Below, in pieces: positions 4,543 through 5,631 of a stretch of 5,631 nucleotides of DNA. The position numbers were made by a program, and so were the translations under genes. Positions within the stretch are counted from its first letter, which is position 1; every line of letters starts with the position of its first letter. This DNA is from an uncultured Parabacteroides sp. (GTDB lineage Bacteria; Bacteroidota; Bacteroidia; Bacteroidales; Tannerellaceae). The notes below the pieces were generated by a model. It was not told the DNA's origin. It ran no database searches and worked only from the letters and a program-made list of their open reading frames with translations. The stretch is taken from positions 1 to 5,631 of the forward strand of contig CALBYC010000209.1 of the NCBI GenBank assembly GCA_937890135.1, given 5' to 3'.

Positions 4543-5631
4543 ATGGAGGCAAAGAGGTTTCAGAAACCGATAATGTTCGTAGGAACTTGTTCGGATGCGG
4601 GGAAAAGCATCATCAATACGGCTTTTTGCCGTATATTCAAGCAGGACGGTTATTCGCCTGCTCCTTTCAAAGCGCAAAATATGTCGCTCAATTCCTTTTC
4701 TACTCCCGAAGGCGGGGAGATGGGAAGAGCGCAGGTGGTGCAAGCGGAGGCCTGTGGCATTTCTCCTCACACGGATATGAATCCTGTTTTGCTGAAACCG
4801 ACCACTGACAAGGGGTCGCAGATTATCCTGAACGGGAAACCGGTCGGAAATATGTCGGCAAAGGATTATTTTGGAGTTCATGCCCGGAAAGAGGAACTGT
4901 TCAAGGAAGCCCAAAAAGCTTTCGAACGCTTGCGAGGACGATATAACCCGATCGTGCTGGAGGGGGCGGGGAGCATTTCGGAAATCAACTTGCGCGACCG
5001 GGACATAACCAACATGCGGATGGCTCTTTATGCCGGGGCGGATACATATTTGGTGGCAGACATCGACCGCGGTGGCGTATTTGCGTCGGTGTACGGCTCT
5101 ATCGCTTTGTTGAAACCGGAAGAACGAGCTTTGATAAAAGGAATCATCATCAATAAGTTTCGTGGGGACGTATCCCTGTTTGAAGAGGGGAAAAGAATCA
5201 TTGAAGACTTGACCGGTGTCCCCGTGGTGGGTGTCATACCTTTCTTCCGGGATATAAGAATCGAAGAAGAGGACTCCGTCGCCTTGGAAATGAAAAACAA
5301 GAGTTACCGGCAAGGCAAAATCAACGTGGCGATTGTCCTGCTGAAGCGCATTTCCAATTTCACCGATTTCGATGTCCTGGAAACAGACGGACGTTTCAAT
5401 TCATATTACACGAACAATCCGGAAGAGATTGAAATGGCGGATATCGTCATCCTGCCCGGTTCCAAAAGCACCTTGGCGGACCTGCAGTCCATCCGCGCCA
5501 ATGGGGTGGCGGATGCGATCGTCCGCGCTTATAAGGCGGGGAAGAAAGTCATAGGCATCTGCGGCGGTTACCAGATGATGGGCGTTCGCCTGGAAGACCC
5601 GGAAGCCATAGAAAGCAGTTTGCCTGTCGTC
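4543..5631 (+). CDS. cobQ: Cobyric acid synthase CobQ/CbiP, N-terminal part (cut by window edge)
   Basis: This glutamine-dependent enzyme uses ATP to amidate side chains b, d, e and g of adenosylcobyrinic acid a,c-diamide, yielding cobyric acid in the aerobic and anaerobic cobalamin routes. The ATG at 4543 lies 13 bases after the queE stop; 363 codons are present of an expected 490-510, and the frame is intact to the edge. Residues 14-22 (GTCSDAGKS) are the P-loop of the dethiobiotin-synthetase-like ATPase domain, with AQNMSLNS near 44-51. EGAGS (140-144) and DIDRGGVFAS (173-182) are strongly family-typical. From about residue 260 the class I glutamine amidotransferase-like domain begins, with LPGSKST (304-310) and the nucleophile Cys340 in GICGGYQMMG. 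The catalytic His lies beyond the edge. The spacing suggests co-transcription with queD and queE; other cobalamin genes may follow on the right. Confidence 0.93.
   Translation, partial: MEAKRFQKPIMFVGTCSDAGKSIINTAFCRIFKQDGYSPAPFKAQNMSLNSFSTPEGGEMGRAQVVQAEACGISPHTDMNPVLLKPTTDKGSQIILNGKPVGNMSAKDYFGVHARKEELFKEAQKAFERLRGRYNPIVLEGAGSISEINLRDRDITNMRMALYAGADTYLVADIDRGGVFASVYGSIALLKPEERALIKGIIINKFRGDVSLFEEGKRIIEDLTGVPVVGVIPFFRDIRIEEEDSVALEMKNKSYRQGKINVAIVLLKRISNFTDFDVLETDGRFNSYYTNNPEEIEMADIVILPGSKSTLADLQSIRANGVADAIVRAYKAGKKVIGICGGYQMMGVRLEDPEAIESSLPVV

Noticed and set aside
4492..5313. Long minus-strand open frame (273 codons) opposite queE end and cobQ
   Set aside because: It lies antisense to a well-supported cobyric acid synthase, shows no recognisable domain, and reflects codon bias of the true strand.
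1..5631. CRISPR array, insertion sequence, integrase, attachment site or toxin-antitoxin pair
   Set aside because: No spaced direct repeats, transposase-like sequence, terminal repeats or small paired genes were seen. A tRNA is present, but I see no repeated tRNA end that would mark an integration site.

Overview
The window looks like chromosomal DNA of a gut-type Bacteroidota, most likely Bacteroidales (Bacteroides or Parabacteroides). Four things point there. Several TAnnTTTG -7 elements, characteristic of the Bacteroidota primary sigma factor, lie upstream of genes. Shine-Dalgarno sequences are mostly weak. There is a lipoprotein family-51 glycoside hydrolase of the kind common in polysaccharide-degrading gut Bacteroidota. 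There is also a membrane-embedded regulator of a type I associate with this phylum. I cannot name the species from sequence alone.

Left part (1-916), all on the minus strand. The window opens inside the N-terminal membrane half of a probable membrane-anchored AraC-type regulator (start at 472, running off the left edge). It has a plausible promoter and, further upstream, a nested inverted repeat that looks like an operator. Next comes a tRNA-Arg(UCU) gene (728-801) with its own promoter and a good intrinsic terminator.

Middle part (917-3386, minus strand). A secreted lipoprotein alpha-L-arabinofuranosidase of family GH51 is split into two reading frames by a one-base shift between about 1659 and 1708. 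The catalytic N-terminal fragment also carries Ser in place of the Asn that precedes the acid/base Glu in clan GH-A enzymes. Taken at face value, this is a decaying gene.

Right part (3594-5631, plus strand). A divergent promoter drives a tight gene row: queD (3665-3997), queE (3984-4529, overlapping queD by 14 bases) and a cobyric acid synthase gene cobQ/cbiP (from 4543, cut by the right edge). QueD and QueE catalyse consecutive steps from dihydroneopterin triphosphate to 7-carboxy-7-deazaguanine, the precursor of queuosine in tRNA. CobQ amidates the corrin ring in cobalamin synthesis. The 13-base gap between queE and cobQ suggests co-transcription, placing queuosine and B12 steps on one message.

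I see no CRISPR array, insertion sequence, integrase or toxin-antitoxin pair, and no clear sign of an undescribed multi-gene system. The most notable points are the broken arabinofuranosidase with its altered active-site motif, the operator-like palindrome and the acceptor-stem mismatch in the tRNA.
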